Positions 27,698 to 37,809 of a stretch of 64,000 nt of DNA are shown here, piece by piece. Each line of letters starts with the position of its first letter. The first letter of the stretch is position 1. The stretch is from assembly GCA_963713505.1 (NCBI GenBank), contig CAVQMC010000002.1, positions 186,001-250,000 on the forward strand, in the 5' to 3' direction. Source of the DNA: CAVQMC01 sp963713505 (GTDB lineage: Bacteria; Bacteroidota; Ignavibacteria; Ignavibacteriales; Ignavibacteriaceae). The translations under genes and the position numbers were made by a program. The notes beneath the pieces were generated by a model that worked only from the letters and a program-made list of their open reading frames with translations, made no database searches and was not told the origin of the DNA.

Positions 27698-28457
27698 ATG
27701 AAAATTATATTCCCGAATAATATTTTTACAAAATTAATTTTTGATAATTTTCCTCAAGATAAGAAAGAGGAAGTTCTATTTTTACCCGCATCTGTTATAT
27801 CATCCAAATTAAATGAAGATAAAAATGCTGTCGGATTAATTCCGTCCATTGATATTCTAAATTACAGGAATTTTTTAGTCTCTTCAAAGTTTGGAATTTC
27901 ATTTGAAGGAAGTTTATGCAACTCATATTTTTATTTTAACGCTGGTAATAGAGAATTAAAAGAAATTTATTTGAGTGGTGATGTTTCTTCATTAGAAGTT
28001 ATTGTTGCTAAAATTTTGATGAAAGAAATGTATGGTAATGATATCGAAATTAAAATATTAACAGATGAGTCCAAATATTCGGAAGTTAATTTGTTATTAA
28101 CCGGAGATAAAAATTTTTCCAGACAGTAAATTTGATTCTGCAGTTAGTTTTTCTGATGAAATAATTGAAGTGCTTTCTTTACCTTTTGTAAATTTTATTA
28201 CAGCATCAAATTCGGAAGGCTCTGTTAAAGAATTTGAAAAATTAGTGGAAGGAATAAGTAATAAAATATACAACTCTGTTGAATCGGGAAAATTGCCTTT
28301 AAATCTATCAGATGATGTAACAAATTACTTTCAGCAAAATGTATCATCAATTGTTTATGATTTTGATCCCAATGATGTAGACGGAATAAAGCAATTGTTA
28401 AGATTACCTTATTATCACGGATTAATTGAACATATAATTGAAGTTAAATTTGTTTAA
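27698..28457 (+). CDS. MqnA-like periplasmic-binding-fold protein, menaquinone (futalosine) pathway candidate (one frameshift)
   Basis: About 252 residues after joining two frames. 'LPASVISSKLNEDKNAVGLIPSIDIL' (shown in part) and 'SLEVIVAKILMKEMYG' match the layout of MqnA, the chorismate dehydratase of the futalosine menaquinone route. The first frame stops at 28129; one T too many in the TTTTT near 28110 accounts for the shift, after which FPDSKFDSAVSFSDEII continues. Conservation is modest and no other mqn gene is nearby, so it may be a diverged paralogue. It starts just after the rplS terminator. Confidence 0.6.
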
Positions 28458-28464
28458 AAATAAA

Positions 28465-28492
28465 AACCGCTTTGAGTTTAAACAAAGCGGTT
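28465..28492. terminator. Bidirectional hairpin between convergent genes
   Basis: AACCGCTTTG (28465-28474) pairs perfectly with CAAAGCGGTT (28483-28492) around an 8-base loop. A-rich sequence precedes it, giving a T-run on the minus strand. It lies between the ends of the MqnA-like gene and the minus-strand dehydrogenase and can serve both. Confidence 0.75.
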
Positions 28493-28513
28493 CAAATAAG
28501 TCTAAATAAATTA

Positions 28514-29704
28514 TTATAAGGCTATATGAGAAACACTTAATACATTTGGATTTTCTTTCATTTGTTTAAGCATTTCTGCCGGTGCAGCTTCTCTTAACTT
28601 CATTGTACAACAAGCAGCAACACCACCATCAAAAATTATATTTTCAATTTCTTCGATATTAATATTTCCATCGCGGATTAAATCCAATATTGAAGCAAGA
28701 ACTCCGGGTTTATCAAAATGTTTAACAACCAGCTGATAATGTGCATCTGTAATCTTAGCTCTGTTTACCCAGTGAGCAATAACTCCGCTTGTAGTAAAAT
28801 CTTTAATAATTCTCACAGTTTCTGCAGCTACAGCATTTTGAGCTTGTTCTGTAGAAGCACCAATATGATGAGTAATATAAACATTAGGATTATCTCGAAG
28901 CTTTGAATTAACTTCACCAGTTTTTCCTTCCGGTTCACCTTTAAATACATCCATTGCAACACGGATATTCTTTTCTTTAATAGCTTCCAGCATTGCATCT
29001 TCATCAATTAAATCTGCTCTAGCTGTATTGATTAAAAATGCGCCGGGTTTCATGTATCCGAACATTTCTTTATTGAAAAGTCCCTTTGTTTGTGGAGTGG
29101 AAGGGAGGTGCAAAGTAATTACATCGCACATAGGAACCAGTTTATCCATTTCAGAAAAATCTTTAATTTGAACTCCTTCAATTCTCGAAATGTCTTTTCC
29201 GTAAACATTCATATCAAAAGCTAAAGCACGTTTGGCTACCTCTTTACCGATATTTCCAACACCGATAATTCCCAAAGTTTTTCCTTTTAATCCTTGGGCT
29301 TTTGAATATTCTGCTTTATTCCAAACTCCATTTTTGAAATCTATTACATTATTCGGAATACGTCTATCTAAGGAAAGCATTAATCCAACTGCTAATTCTG
29401 CGACTGCAACAGAGTTCATTCCGGGGCAGTTTGCAACATAAATACCTTTTTTATTTGCCGTTGAAATGTCAATATTATTTACACCGGCACCGGCTCTGAT
29501 AATTAAATTAAGATTATTACTTTTGTTAATTGTATCTGCATTTACAACTGTTGAACGAACAACTAAAATATCTTTGTCTTTTATTGCTTCAGGCAGATCA
29601 TTTTCTCCTAATTTAGGAGAATAATTAACTTCCAAGTTAAGATCTTTTAATTGTTGAATATATTCTTCAGGGAATTTATCTGCTATTAATACACTTACTT
29701 TCAT
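28514..29704 (-). CDS. D-3-phosphoglycerate dehydrogenase, second paralogue
   Basis: A 396-residue NAD-dependent 2-hydroxyacid dehydrogenase. The Rossmann motif 'GIIGVGNIGKEV' is near residues 145-156, and the catalytic residues are Arg229, Glu257 and His280. A C-terminal ACT domain begins at 'HFDKPGVLASILDLI'. It lacks the extra domain of the other paralogue at 1850, so it is the shorter form. Serine synthesis is the likely role, though related enzymes use other 2-hydroxyacids. Its start lies 41 bases after hutU on the same strand, suggesting one transcript. Confidence 0.85.
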   Translation of the reverse strand: MKVSVLIADKFPEEYIQQLKDLNLEVNYSPKLGENDLPEAIKDKDILVVRSTVVNADTINKSNNLNLIIRAGAGVNNIDISTANKKGIYVANCPGMNSVAVAELAVGLMLSLDRRIPNNVIDFKNGVWNKAEYSKAQGLKGKTLGIIGVGNIGKEVAKRALAFDMNVYGKDISRIEGVQIKDFSEMDKLVPMCDVITLHLPSTPQTKGLFNKEMFGYMKPGAFLINTARADLIDEDAMLEAIKEKNIRVAMDVFKGEPEGKTGEVNSKLRDNPNVYITHHIGASTEQAQNAVAAETVRIIKDFTTSGVIAHWVNRAKITDAHYQLVVKHFDKPGVLASILDLIRDGNINIEEIENIIFDGGVAACCTMKLREAAPAEMLKQMKENPNVLSVSHIAL

Positions 29705-29745
29705 TTTGAACTCCCGTTATTTTTAAGTTCTTGAATTATTATTCT

Positions 29746-31410
29746 TTATTTGAGCATTGGAATATTAACATTGAATTTTTTTGCATTGGAAATTGCTTGT
29801 TCATAACCTGCATCTGCATGACGAACTATTCCCATTCCCGGATCATAGGTGAGAACGCGATCAAGCCTTTTCTCAGCATCTTTTGTTCCGTCCGCAACGA
29901 TTACCATTCCGGCGTGAATACTATTTCCAATTCCAACTCCGCCACCGTGATGAACTGAAACCCAGCTGGCTCCACCGATAGTATTTAATAAAGCATTTAA
30001 TATGGGCCAGTCTGCAATTGCATCGCTGCCGTCTTTCATTCCTTCGGTTTCTCTATTTGGAGATGCTACGGAACCGCAGTCAAGATGATCTCTTCCAATT
30101 ACAATTGGAGCGCTGACTTTACCTGTTGCAACAAGGTCATTGAAAATTTTACCCATCTTTGCACGCTCTCCATAACCAAGCCAGCAAATTCTGGATGGAA
30201 GTCCTTGAAAATGTACTTTTTTCTGAGCCATATCGATCCAGTTGCAAAGCTGTTTGTTCTCCGGGAAAGTTTTTTTAATTGCTTCATCCGTTGCATAAAT
30301 ATCCTCAGGATCTCCAGATAGAGCTGCCCATCTAAATGGTCCCTTCCCATCGCAGAATAAAGGTCTAATAAATTCTGGAACAAATCCGGGAATATCAAAA
30401 GCATTTTCAACGCCGTTTTCTTTAGCTTCACCCCTGATATTATTTCCGTAATCGAAAGTAATTGCTCCTTTTTTCTGGAAATCGAGCATTGCTTTGACAT
30501 GCACAGAAATAGTTTTTTTAGCCAGACTGATATATTTTGATTGATCAGACTTTCTTAAAGCCTTTGCTTCTTCAAAGCTTATGCCCATCGGTACATATCC
30601 GTTTAGAGTATCATGAGCGGATGTTTGATCTGTTAACACATCCGGAATAATATTTTTTTCTAAGATCTTCGGTAAAATTTCTCCTGCGTTTCCTATAATT
30701 CCAACTGATAAAGCTTCACCTTTTTGTTTTGCATCCAAAACCAATTTTAAAGCTTCATCCAGATCTTCAGAAAGAACATCTAAATAACCTGTATCTATTC
30801 TTTTTTGTGCTCGTTCTTTATCAACTTCGATACCTAAAAAAGCGGCGCCGTTCATTGTTGCAGCTAAAGGTTGAGCACCTCCCATTCCTCCTAATCCTGC
30901 GGTAAGAACAAATTTTCCTTTTAATGAGTCGTTAAAATATTTTTTTGCGCATGCAGCAAAGGTTTCGTAAGTACCTTGTAAAATTCCCTGCGTTCCAATG
31001 TAAATCCAGCTTCCGGCAGTCATCTGTCCGTACATTGTTAACCCAAGAGACTCTAGTCTTCTAAATTCATCCCAAGTAGCCCAGTGAGGAACAAGCATTG
31101 CGTTTGATATTATTACTCTCGGGGCATTTTCATGGGTTCTAAAAATTCCAACAGGTTTACCGGATTGTATTAATAGAGTTTCATCATTTTCAAGTTTTCT
31201 TAGTGAATTAATTATTGCATCAAAAGCTTCCCAGTTTCTGGCTGCTTTTCCGCTTCCGCCGTAAACAATTAATTCAGCGGGATTTTCTGCAACTTCCGGA
31301 TCAAGGTTATTCATAAGCATTCTCATAGCTGCTTCTTGAATCCAACCTTTACACGAAATATTTACACCGCGCGGCGCATGTATTTCCATTTTATCAATTT
31401 CGTTTTTCAT
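29746..31410 (-). CDS. hutU: Urocanate hydratase
   Basis: A 554-residue urocanase, converting urocanate to imidazolone propionate in histidine breakdown. 'YGGSGKAARNWEAFD', the NAD-binding 'TAGLGGMGGAQPLAA', 'GLPSRICWLGYGERAKMG' with the conserved active-site Cys, and 'SVHHGGGVGIGNSIHAGMV' are all present. The length is typical. No hutH, hutI or hutG is found in the window, so the pathway would depend on genes elsewhere. It lies between a small unknown gene (2-base gap) and the second 3-phosphoglycerate dehydrogenase. Confidence 0.95.
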   Translation of the reverse strand: MKNEIDKMEIHAPRGVNISCKGWIQEAAMRMLMNNLDPEVAENPAELIVYGGSGKAARNWEAFDAIINSLRKLENDETLLIQSGKPVGIFRTHENAPRVIISNAMLVPHWATWDEFRRLESLGLTMYGQMTAGSWIYIGTQGILQGTYETFAACAKKYFNDSLKGKFVLTAGLGGMGGAQPLAATMNGAAFLGIEVDKERAQKRIDTGYLDVLSEDLDEALKLVLDAKQKGEALSVGIIGNAGEILPKILEKNIIPDVLTDQTSAHDTLNGYVPMGISFEEAKALRKSDQSKYISLAKKTISVHVKAMLDFQKKGAITFDYGNNIRGEAKENGVENAFDIPGFVPEFIRPLFCDGKGPFRWAALSGDPEDIYATDEAIKKTFPENKQLCNWIDMAQKKVHFQGLPSRICWLGYGERAKMGKIFNDLVATGKVSAPIVIGRDHLDCGSVASPNRETEGMKDGSDAIADWPILNALLNTIGGASWVSVHHGGGVGIGNSIHAGMVIVADGTKDAEKRLDRVLTYDPGMGIVRHADAGYEQAISNAKKFNVNIPMLK

Positions 31411-31412
31411 GA

Positions 31413-31749
31413 TTAACCTTTAAAATGTTTTTCGAGTAAATTATCATATTGATTATATAATGATTTATAAAGCCATTTCTTTATAAACCAGCTCTTTTTC
31501 ATTTTTTCAGCTAAATAATCAACATTATGTTTTAACTGATTAAGCAAACGGGTTCTTTCATCTTTAGTTAACTTAATTGTTTCGTTATCACTTTGAAGTT
31601 TTTCAATAATAGATTTAAAAGCTTCTGGATTCGCCAAAAAATTTATCGTCTCCTTCAACTTGATTTAAAGTTTGTTTACAAAATGTAGTTAAAAGTTTTT
31701 TTTCGTTTTTATCAAATTCAAAATTATAATTTGTGAATAGTTTTTTCAT
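31413..31749 (-). CDS. Small protein of unknown function (one frameshift)
   Basis: The uninterrupted frame covers only 31413-31658, from a weak TTG. A second frame starts at an ATG at 31749 (MKKLFTNYNFEFDKN) and overlaps the end of the adenosine deaminase gene by 26 bases. Deleting one A from the six-A run at 31636-31641 (plus-strand) joins them as DDKFLANPEAFKSIIEKL, giving about 111 residues. It is helical and charged, with no signal or membrane segment, and I do not recognise a family. It is 2 bases from hutU and coupled to ada, so it is probably in that transcript. Confidence 0.6.
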
Positions 31750-32851
31750 TTTTAATCGCAGTAGAATTTTTGAATGAAAGTAATTTATCTTTTACCGATT
31801 GATAACCGGGTTTAATTATATCGTATATATAGTGTAATCTTTCTTTATAATGAATAAAAGCAGATTTCATGGAATTAATTGTGATTTTTTCAATATCATC
31901 CAAATTTAAATTGAAGTTTTCAACAGCAACCAAAAATTCTTTAGTCATTGTTGTATCACTCATTAATCTATCATCTGTATTTATCGTTACTCTAAACCTT
32001 TCTTTAAATAAATTTCCAAAAGGATGGTTTTCAATTTTATCAACAGCACCAGTATGTACATTACTAAGCAGACATATCTCTAGCGGAATTCTTTTATCCA
32101 AAACATATTGAGTCAGTTCTCCAAATCCGACAACGTTGCCGTCTTTATCAAAAGTAAAATCTTCCTTTAAATGTGTTGCATGACCTATTCTATGAGCTCC
32201 GCACCATTGAATTGCCTGCCAAATGGATTCTTTGCCGAATGCTTCTCCGGCATGAATAGTTATATTAAAATTTGCTCTTTGAATAAATTGGAAAGCATCA
32301 ATATGTTTTTTGGGAGGATAACCGCCTTCTTCACCTGCTAAATCAAATCCAACAACTCCTTGATTTCTAAAGTTCACTGCTAACTCGGCAATTTCAAGTG
32401 TGTTTTTCATGTTTCTCATGCCGCAAAGAATTAAACCGAATCCAACGCCAAAATCTCTTTTACCTTTTTCCAAACCGTTTAGAACGGCATTTACAACATC
32501 TTCATTATACAAGCCTTTGGAAGTATGAAAAACCGGTGCAAACCTGGTTTCTACGTAACAAACTCCGTCTTTTTTCATATCTTCCATCATTTCATAAGCA
32601 ACGCGTTCCAGTGATTCTTTAGTCTGCATAACAGCAGTTGTATGCTGGAAACCTTGAAGATATTCCACTAAATTTCCTTTATTTGCTCCGCGATGAAACC
32701 AATGAGCTAATTCTACAGGATCATTAGTAGGTAATTTATTGTATTTTAATTCTTTAGCTAAATCAATTACAGTTTGAGGACGTAAACCGCCGTCTAAGTG
32801 ATCATGAAGTAAAACTTTAGGTACTGATTTAATGATTTCTTCAGTCGTCAA
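31724..32851 (-). CDS. add: Adenosine deaminase
   Basis: A 375-residue metal-dependent deaminase converting adenosine to inosine. The zinc-binding 'LHDHLDGGLRP' has the HxH pair at His16 and His18; 'ITIHAGEAFGKES' holds the next ligand His and catalytic Glu region; 'HRIGHATHL' and 'VTINTDDRLMSDTT' complete the active site. The length fits the family. It is the first gene of the minus-strand unit that includes the 111-residue protein, hutU and the second dehydrogenase. Confidence 0.93.
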   Translation of the reverse strand: MTTEEIIKSVPKVLLHDHLDGGLRPQTVIDLAKELKYNKLPTNDPVELAHWFHRGANKGNLVEYLQGFQHTTAVMQTKESLERVAYEMMEDMKKDGVCYVETRFAPVFHTSKGLYNEDVVNAVLNGLEKGKRDFGVGFGLILCGMRNMKNTLEIAELAVNFRNQGVVGFDLAGEEGGYPPKKHIDAFQFIQRANFNITIHAGEAFGKESIWQAIQWCGAHRIGHATHLKEDFTFDKDGNVVGFGELTQYVLDKRIPLEICLLSNVHTGAVDKIENHPFGNLFKERFRVTINTDDRLMSDTTMTKEFLVAVENFNLNLDDIEKITINSMKSAFIHYKERLHYIYDIIKPGYQSVKDKLLSFKNSTAIKNEKTIHKL

Positions 32852-33051
32852 AAATGCCTCCTTTTAAATAGTAAAAATATCTTATTATAGTGGTAAAATC
32901 AATTTAAACCGAATTATCATAATTTTGTTTTTGATTGTGTTTAATATCTATTTTATGTTTATTTTTGTTAGTTATAGAATTACTTTTTCTTGAATTTAGA
33001 AGCTTATTATACTAAATTTAAATTTATTAATGATATAATATCGGAGTTAAA

Positions 33052-34223
33052 ATGCGTCAAATTAAATTGTTTGCTATTGTTTTATCATTATTAGCATTTA
33101 TGTTTCTTGGATTTGAATGTTCTTCTACTGACCTTACAAGTGCTAGATTATATATTAAACAGAAAAATTATGATAAAGCTTTGGAAGCACTTGGAAAGAG
33201 AAGTACAAAAAAATCCTAAAAGTGATGAAGGATACTATTTGATGGGTTATGTTTACGGTGAACAAGAGTCATTATGGTAAAATGATGGATGCTTATAATC
33301 AGTCTTTACAGATAAGCAATAAATATAAAGATGATATTATCAAACAAAAACAATACTACTGGGCAACTCTTTTTAATAAAGGAGTAACATATTACCAAAA
33401 AGGAGGAAAAGCTGCTAATAAGGATAGTAGTAAAGTTTATTATGATAAATCCATAGTTGCTTTTCAGAATGCAGTAAAAATTGAACCGGATTCGGCTGAT
33501 ACTTATAAAAATCTAGCGTTTGTTTACATGAGTCTTGGCGAAAATGATCAGGCAATTGATCCTTTGAAAAAATTAATTGATAAAGAAAAATCATTAGACG
33601 GTTATAAATTCTTAGGTGAAATTTATTATAACAAAGGAACAAATTTAAGAAGTCAATTCGAATCAACAAAAAATGTTCAAGACAGTGTTCAGGCTATGGA
33701 AAATTTCAACAAAGCAATTGATGTTTTGGAAAAAGGAAGAGACTTGTTCCCTGATGATTCAGACATTTTGTTAACTTTATCAAATGCATATATTGCTGCA
33801 GGTAAAGCTGAAGTTGCAATGAATGCATTTAAAACCGGAGTTGAAAAAGATCCTAATAACCAATATTACAGATATAACTATGGAGTTTTATTATTAGGAA
33901 CAAATCAATATGAAAAAGCTATTGAGCAATTTCAAAAAGCACTGGATATAGATCCTGAATATCAAAATGCATTGTATAATATTGCAGTAGCCTATGTAAA
34001 ATGGGGTGCAAAGATTAATAAAGATGCAGAAGAAAACGGACAAGAAGAAAGTAATTATAAAGAAAAATTCCAGAAAGCTTTACCTCATCTTGAAAAACTT
34101 GTACAATTAAATCCTGATGAAGCTTCCAACTGGGAATTATTAGGAAAGGTTTATACTGTTTTAGGAATGCAGAATGATGCAACTAATGCATTTAATAAAG
34201 CGGATGAACTAAGGAAAAAATAA
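33052..34223 (+). CDS. TPR-repeat lipoprotein (two frameshifts)
   Basis: The start is an ATG at 33052 with the lipoprotein signal 'LAFMFLGFECSS', giving an outer-membrane lipid anchor at Cys. The first frame stops at about 33219; removing one T near 33190 continues as LEREVQKNPKSDEGYYLMGY, and a second base near 33267 gives HYGKMMDAYNQSLQ. From there a long open part holds TPR repeats ('DTYKNLAFVYMSLGENDQA', 'YRYNYGVLLLGTNQYEKA', 'ALYNIAVAYVKWG'). The joined protein is about 389 residues. TPR lipoproteins serve as scaffolds in envelope complexes; no partner is evident. Confidence 0.75.
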
Positions 34224-34252
34224 CAGTTATCTTTTGAAAGATTGGAAATGTC

Positions 34253-34585
34253 ATGAGTCAGAATAATCAACAACCGCAAGGACAGCAGCAGATAAATATT
34301 GAGTTAGGCGAAAAAGAAGCCGAAGGTATTTATTCGAACTTAGCAATTATTACACATTCACCTGCAGAATTTATTATTGATTTTACAAGAATAGTTCCGG
34401 GTGTTCCTAAAGCAAAAGTTCATGCAAGAATAATTACAACGCCACAGCATGCAAAGATGCTGTTGAAAGCTTTAAAAGAAAACATTGATAAATTCGAATC
34501 AAAATTTGGTGAAATAAAAATCGATACTCATCCTAATCAGCATTTCGGATTTACTCCATTCAAAAAAGATGAAAAGGTAAATTGA
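34253..34585 (+). CDS. DUF3467 domain-containing protein
   Basis: A 110-residue small protein. After a Gln-rich N-terminus it has 'AEGIYSNLAIITHSPAEFIIDF' (shown in part) and 'RIITTPQHAKMLLKALKENI', the DUF3467 pattern. Its function is not known; members are cytosolic and widespread in bacteria. It follows the TPR gene by 29 bases and is closed by a terminator. Confidence 0.85.
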   Translation: MSQNNQQPQGQQQINIELGEKEAEGIYSNLAIITHSPAEFIIDFTRIVPGVPKAKVHARIITTPQHAKMLLKALKENIDKFESKFGEIKIDTHPNQHFGFTPFKKDEKVN

Positions 34586-34605
34586 TTAAACATTAATTAT
34601 CGAAG

Positions 34606-34640
34606 AAGCCCGGCATAAGTTTATACCGGGCTTTTACTTT
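34606..34640 (+). terminator. Rho-independent terminator after the DUF3467 gene
   Basis: AAGCCCGG (34606-34613) pairs with CCGGGCTT (34626-34633) around a 12-base loop, followed by a T-rich tract. Confidence 0.85.
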
Positions 34641-34794
34641 TTTTTACTTCAGTAATAACTTACAAAAGTCATTTCGTAATTCTTACACTTACCAATTTAA
34701 AAACATTTATTTTTTTTCTTTAAAAGTACTTCATTGCATGGCATAAAATTCGCGCATTTAAAACAGAATTTTAATGTAATTTACTGAGGATTGA

Positions 34795-36369
34795 ATGCGG
34801 AAGTTCTTCTTAATTATAATTGGGGTTTCTTTAACTCTTACATTTTTATTAACAGGTTGTTTTAAAGTTCCGGAAAATGTTCTGCTTCCGGAATGGGATG
34901 TAGATTTAAATATTCCCGTAGTAAATGATTACTATACTTTAAATGATATTATTAAGAAACAAAAATATATTAGGATTGACAAAACCAACGGCACAGACAG
35001 TATTTATATTTTAGAATCGGATGGGTTTTTAGCTAATACAAATGTTACGGATTTTTTAAAAGAATCAACACAAGATTCTTCTAACAATAATCCTGTCCTT
35101 ACATCTAGTAGGGATACATCGGAAATATATTTAGGTTTTCCTGAAGGATCTGAAATAAAAAAAGCAAAATTCCAAGCCGGAAATTTTAAAATTAAAATTA
35201 AAAATCCCTCCAGCTCAATAGTTAATTTAAATATTATTATTCCTGGCGTTTATAAATCAAATGGAAATCATGTAGAATTTCAATATTCTATTCCTGCTGG
35301 AAGCGTCATATCGGAAAATTATGATTTAAAAAATAACACTTATCACCGTCCAGATGATCAACCTGATAGTTTAAACGATAAAATTAGAATTAAAGTTAAA
35401 GCAGTTTCTGTAAATAATATAAATGCTGTAATTTTTGTAGACCTTTATGTTTCAGATCTTTTCTTTGATTATGCTGAAGGTAAACTCCCGCCTAAATCCT
35501 TAGGAATTAAAAGGGCGGCATATAAATTTGCCTCGAATACTTCAATAGATTTTGGAGACAGTTCTGTTTTAAGAGAAGCAGACTTTTTATTGGATGCGAA
35601 TTATTATTCTGCACTTTCAAACTCATTCCCAATTGAAATGAAAAATTTAAAAATTATCGGAAAGAAAAATGACGGTAGTATATTTTTACTTAAAGACAGC
35701 ACCGGCAGCAGTGTATTTGATTTAACTTTAGAAAACGGAAACTGTTCAAAATTGTTTAATGAAAAAAACAGTAATGTAACAAATTTTATAACTTTTCTTC
35801 CTGACTCGATTGTTTTTATTTCTGAATATATTATGAACCCGGATTTTGTTTATGGAAGCATTACAAGTCAGGATTCTGTAAATGTTAAAAGTGACTTTTC
35901 AACTAAAAGTTTTTTTGCCTTGAGAAAATCAAATATATATGATACAACAGAAGTTAAAATTTCTGATAAAGATAGAAATAAATTGTTAAACGGAGTTTCT
36001 GGCGATGTTAATATTGAACTCCGGAATGCAGTACCTTTAACCTGCTGGTTAAAAATAGTTTTAGCCGACCAAAATTACAAACCCTTGTTTACATTAACCT
36101 CAAACGACCAGAATTCAGATTCGCTTTACTTCTTGGGTGCAGAAACCGATGCAAACGGTGAAGTAATACAGCCATATCAAAATCCACCTGTTTTGATCAA
36201 ACTAGACTCAGCAAAAATTTCGGAATTATCCAAAGCTTATTATGCTTTTTATTCTATTAGTATGAGAACAAAAGAAGCATATAATGATCCGCCTCCGATT
36301 GTTGTTGTACGTCCTTCAGATTGGTTTAAAGTAAAAGTTTACAGTAAAGTAAACTACAAAATTAATTAG
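34795..36369 (+). CDS. Large lipoprotein of unknown function
   Basis: A 524-residue lipoprotein: residues 1-22 form a signal ending in the lipobox 'LLTGC'. The rest looks beta-rich, with repeats of strand-like segments and no motif I recognise. 'PENVLLPEWDVDLNIPV' just after the Cys is a striking N-terminal pattern. It is followed 24 bases later by a barrel protein, so the two probably form an outer-membrane pair. No enzymatic residues are apparent. Confidence 0.7.
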   Translation: MRKFFLIIIGVSLTLTFLLTGCFKVPENVLLPEWDVDLNIPVVNDYYTLNDIIKKQKYIRIDKTNGTDSIYILESDGFLANTNVTDFLKESTQDSSNNNPVLTSSRDTSEIYLGFPEGSEIKKAKFQAGNFKIKIKNPSSSIVNLNIIIPGVYKSNGNHVEFQYSIPAGSVISENYDLKNNTYHRPDDQPDSLNDKIRIKVKAVSVNNINAVIFVDLYVSDLFFDYAEGKLPPKSLGIKRAAYKFASNTSIDFGDSSVLREADFLLDANYYSALSNSFPIEMKNLKIIGKKNDGSIFLLKDSTGSSVFDLTLENGNCSKLFNEKNSNVTNFITFLPDSIVFISEYIMNPDFVYGSITSQDSVNVKSDFSTKSFFALRKSNIYDTTEVKISDKDRNKLLNGVSGDVNIELRNAVPLTCWLKIVLADQNYKPLFTLTSNDQNSDSLYFLGAETDANGEVIQPYQNPPVLIKLDSAKISELSKAYYAFYSISMRTKEAYNDPPPIVVVRPSDWFKVKVYSKVNYKIN

Positions 36370-36393
36370 GTGGTAACTAATAAATAAATTTAG

Positions 36394-37809
36394 ATGAGAA
36401 AAATTTTATACGTGTTATTATTAGCAGGACTAATAAATATTCCTGTAATATGTCAATATGGATCTGTTGGTGCTGCAGATGCACGCAGTTCCGGTTTAGC
36501 AAAAACTTATAATGCAATTAATTCCGGTGTTTTGGCAATTGGGATTAATCCTGCAAATTTAATTAATAGCAAAACAGGATCAATAAACTTTTCAACTTGG
36601 ATTCCTTTTCCTTCCATTTCTGCCAGAACCGGAACGAACTTTATGACTTTAGCTGATTTTAATTACTACTTTGGAGGAGTTAATGGAAAAAGCCGGATTT
36701 TGAATTCTGAGGATAAGACAGAATTAAACGATCTTCTTAAGAATGGAGGACTTATATTTGGAAATGCTTCAAGCAGATTGTTTTCTTTTACTTATAATAA
36801 TAAATATGCAGGTGTATTCGGTTTTTCAATTACAGATTTTTTAGGAACGTCTCTAAAATTTCCAAAATCAATTGTAGATTTAGCTTTTAACGGAAATGAA
36901 ATTGGAAAAACTTACGACCTGGATCAGGTAGATGTTAAAGGCTGGTGGATTCGCGATTATTCTTTATCATATGCACATTCACTTTCTTTATTCAAAAGCA
37001 TATTCAATAATTTTGGATTTGGAATAACGGGGAAATTAGTAACCGGCTTTTCATATATCGGTTCGGAAAGGGTTAATACTTATTTAAATACTGCAGATGA
37101 TTATACAATAAAAGGAAATGCAGACCTGCTAGGTTATTCTTCTTTTTCTAATGATTTGGGTGTTAATTATGACTTTGATAAAATTAAAAGAGATTACCGG
37201 TTTACTGTTTTTCCTGATCCAGCAGGAATTGGATATGGTTTTGATTTAGGATTTTCTGCTTCTGTAAATAATGTCTTAAACTTAGGAGTTGCCGTTACAG
37301 ATATTGGAATGATTAAATGGTATAAAAATGCTGCACAATTTTCATCTTTTGGTAAAATTTATTTAGATGATATAACTAATAAAGATCAAATAGATTCATT
37401 ACAAAACAAGATTACCGGGACAAGTAAACAGATATCCGATTTTAAAACTGGATTACCAACCGCATTTCGTTTTGGAGTTTCTTATTTATTTAATAGAAAA
37501 TATGATAGAATTCCAGGTACTTTGCTTTTAGCTTTTGATTTTAATTTAGGTTTTAATGATTTACCCGGAAATTCCAAAAATCCAAGATATTCAATTGGTG
37601 CCGAATGGAAACCTTTGAATTGGCTTCCGTATTTTAGGACAGGAATTTCTTACGGCGGATTAACAGGTCTTTCATGGGCTTTTGGATTAGGTGTTGATTT
37701 TGGGTTGATAGAATTGCATCTGGCAACTTCTGATATGCAGAGTTTAATAGTTCCGAATAATACAAAACAAATTTCGGTTTCTATAGGTTCAAGTTGGAAA
37801 ATTAATTAA
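36394..37809 (+). CDS. DUF5723-like outer-membrane beta-barrel protein
   Basis: A 471-residue protein with a signal peptide (ending PVICQ) and amphipathic beta strands throughout. 'GSVGAADARSSGLAKTYNA' and 'GVLAIGINPANLI' resemble the conserved N-terminus of the DUF5723/PorV-like barrels of Bacteroidota. The function is not known. It follows a lipoprotein gene closely (24 bases) and its stop abuts the end of the convergent Lpt gene. Confidence 0.65.
   Translation: MRKILYVLLLAGLINIPVICQYGSVGAADARSSGLAKTYNAINSGVLAIGINPANLINSKTGSINFSTWIPFPSISARTGTNFMTLADFNYYFGGVNGKSRILNSEDKTELNDLLKNGGLIFGNASSRLFSFTYNNKYAGVFGFSITDFLGTSLKFPKSIVDLAFNGNEIGKTYDLDQVDVKGWWIRDYSLSYAHSLSLFKSIFNNFGFGITGKLVTGFSYIGSERVNTYLNTADDYTIKGNADLLGYSSFSNDLGVNYDFDKIKRDYRFTVFPDPAGIGYGFDLGFSASVNNVLNLGVAVTDIGMIKWYKNAAQFSSFGKIYLDDITNKDQIDSLQNKITGTSKQISDFKTGLPTAFRFGVSYLFNRKYDRIPGTLLLAFDFNLGFNDLPGNSKNPRYSIGAEWKPLNWLPYFRTGISYGGLTGLSWAFGLGVDFGLIELHLATSDMQSLIVPNNTKQISVSIGSSWKIN

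Noticed and set aside
30085..30500. Open frames of 78 and 133 residues over hutU.
   Set aside because: Both are shadows inside the urocanase gene; the urocanase frame has all family motifs.
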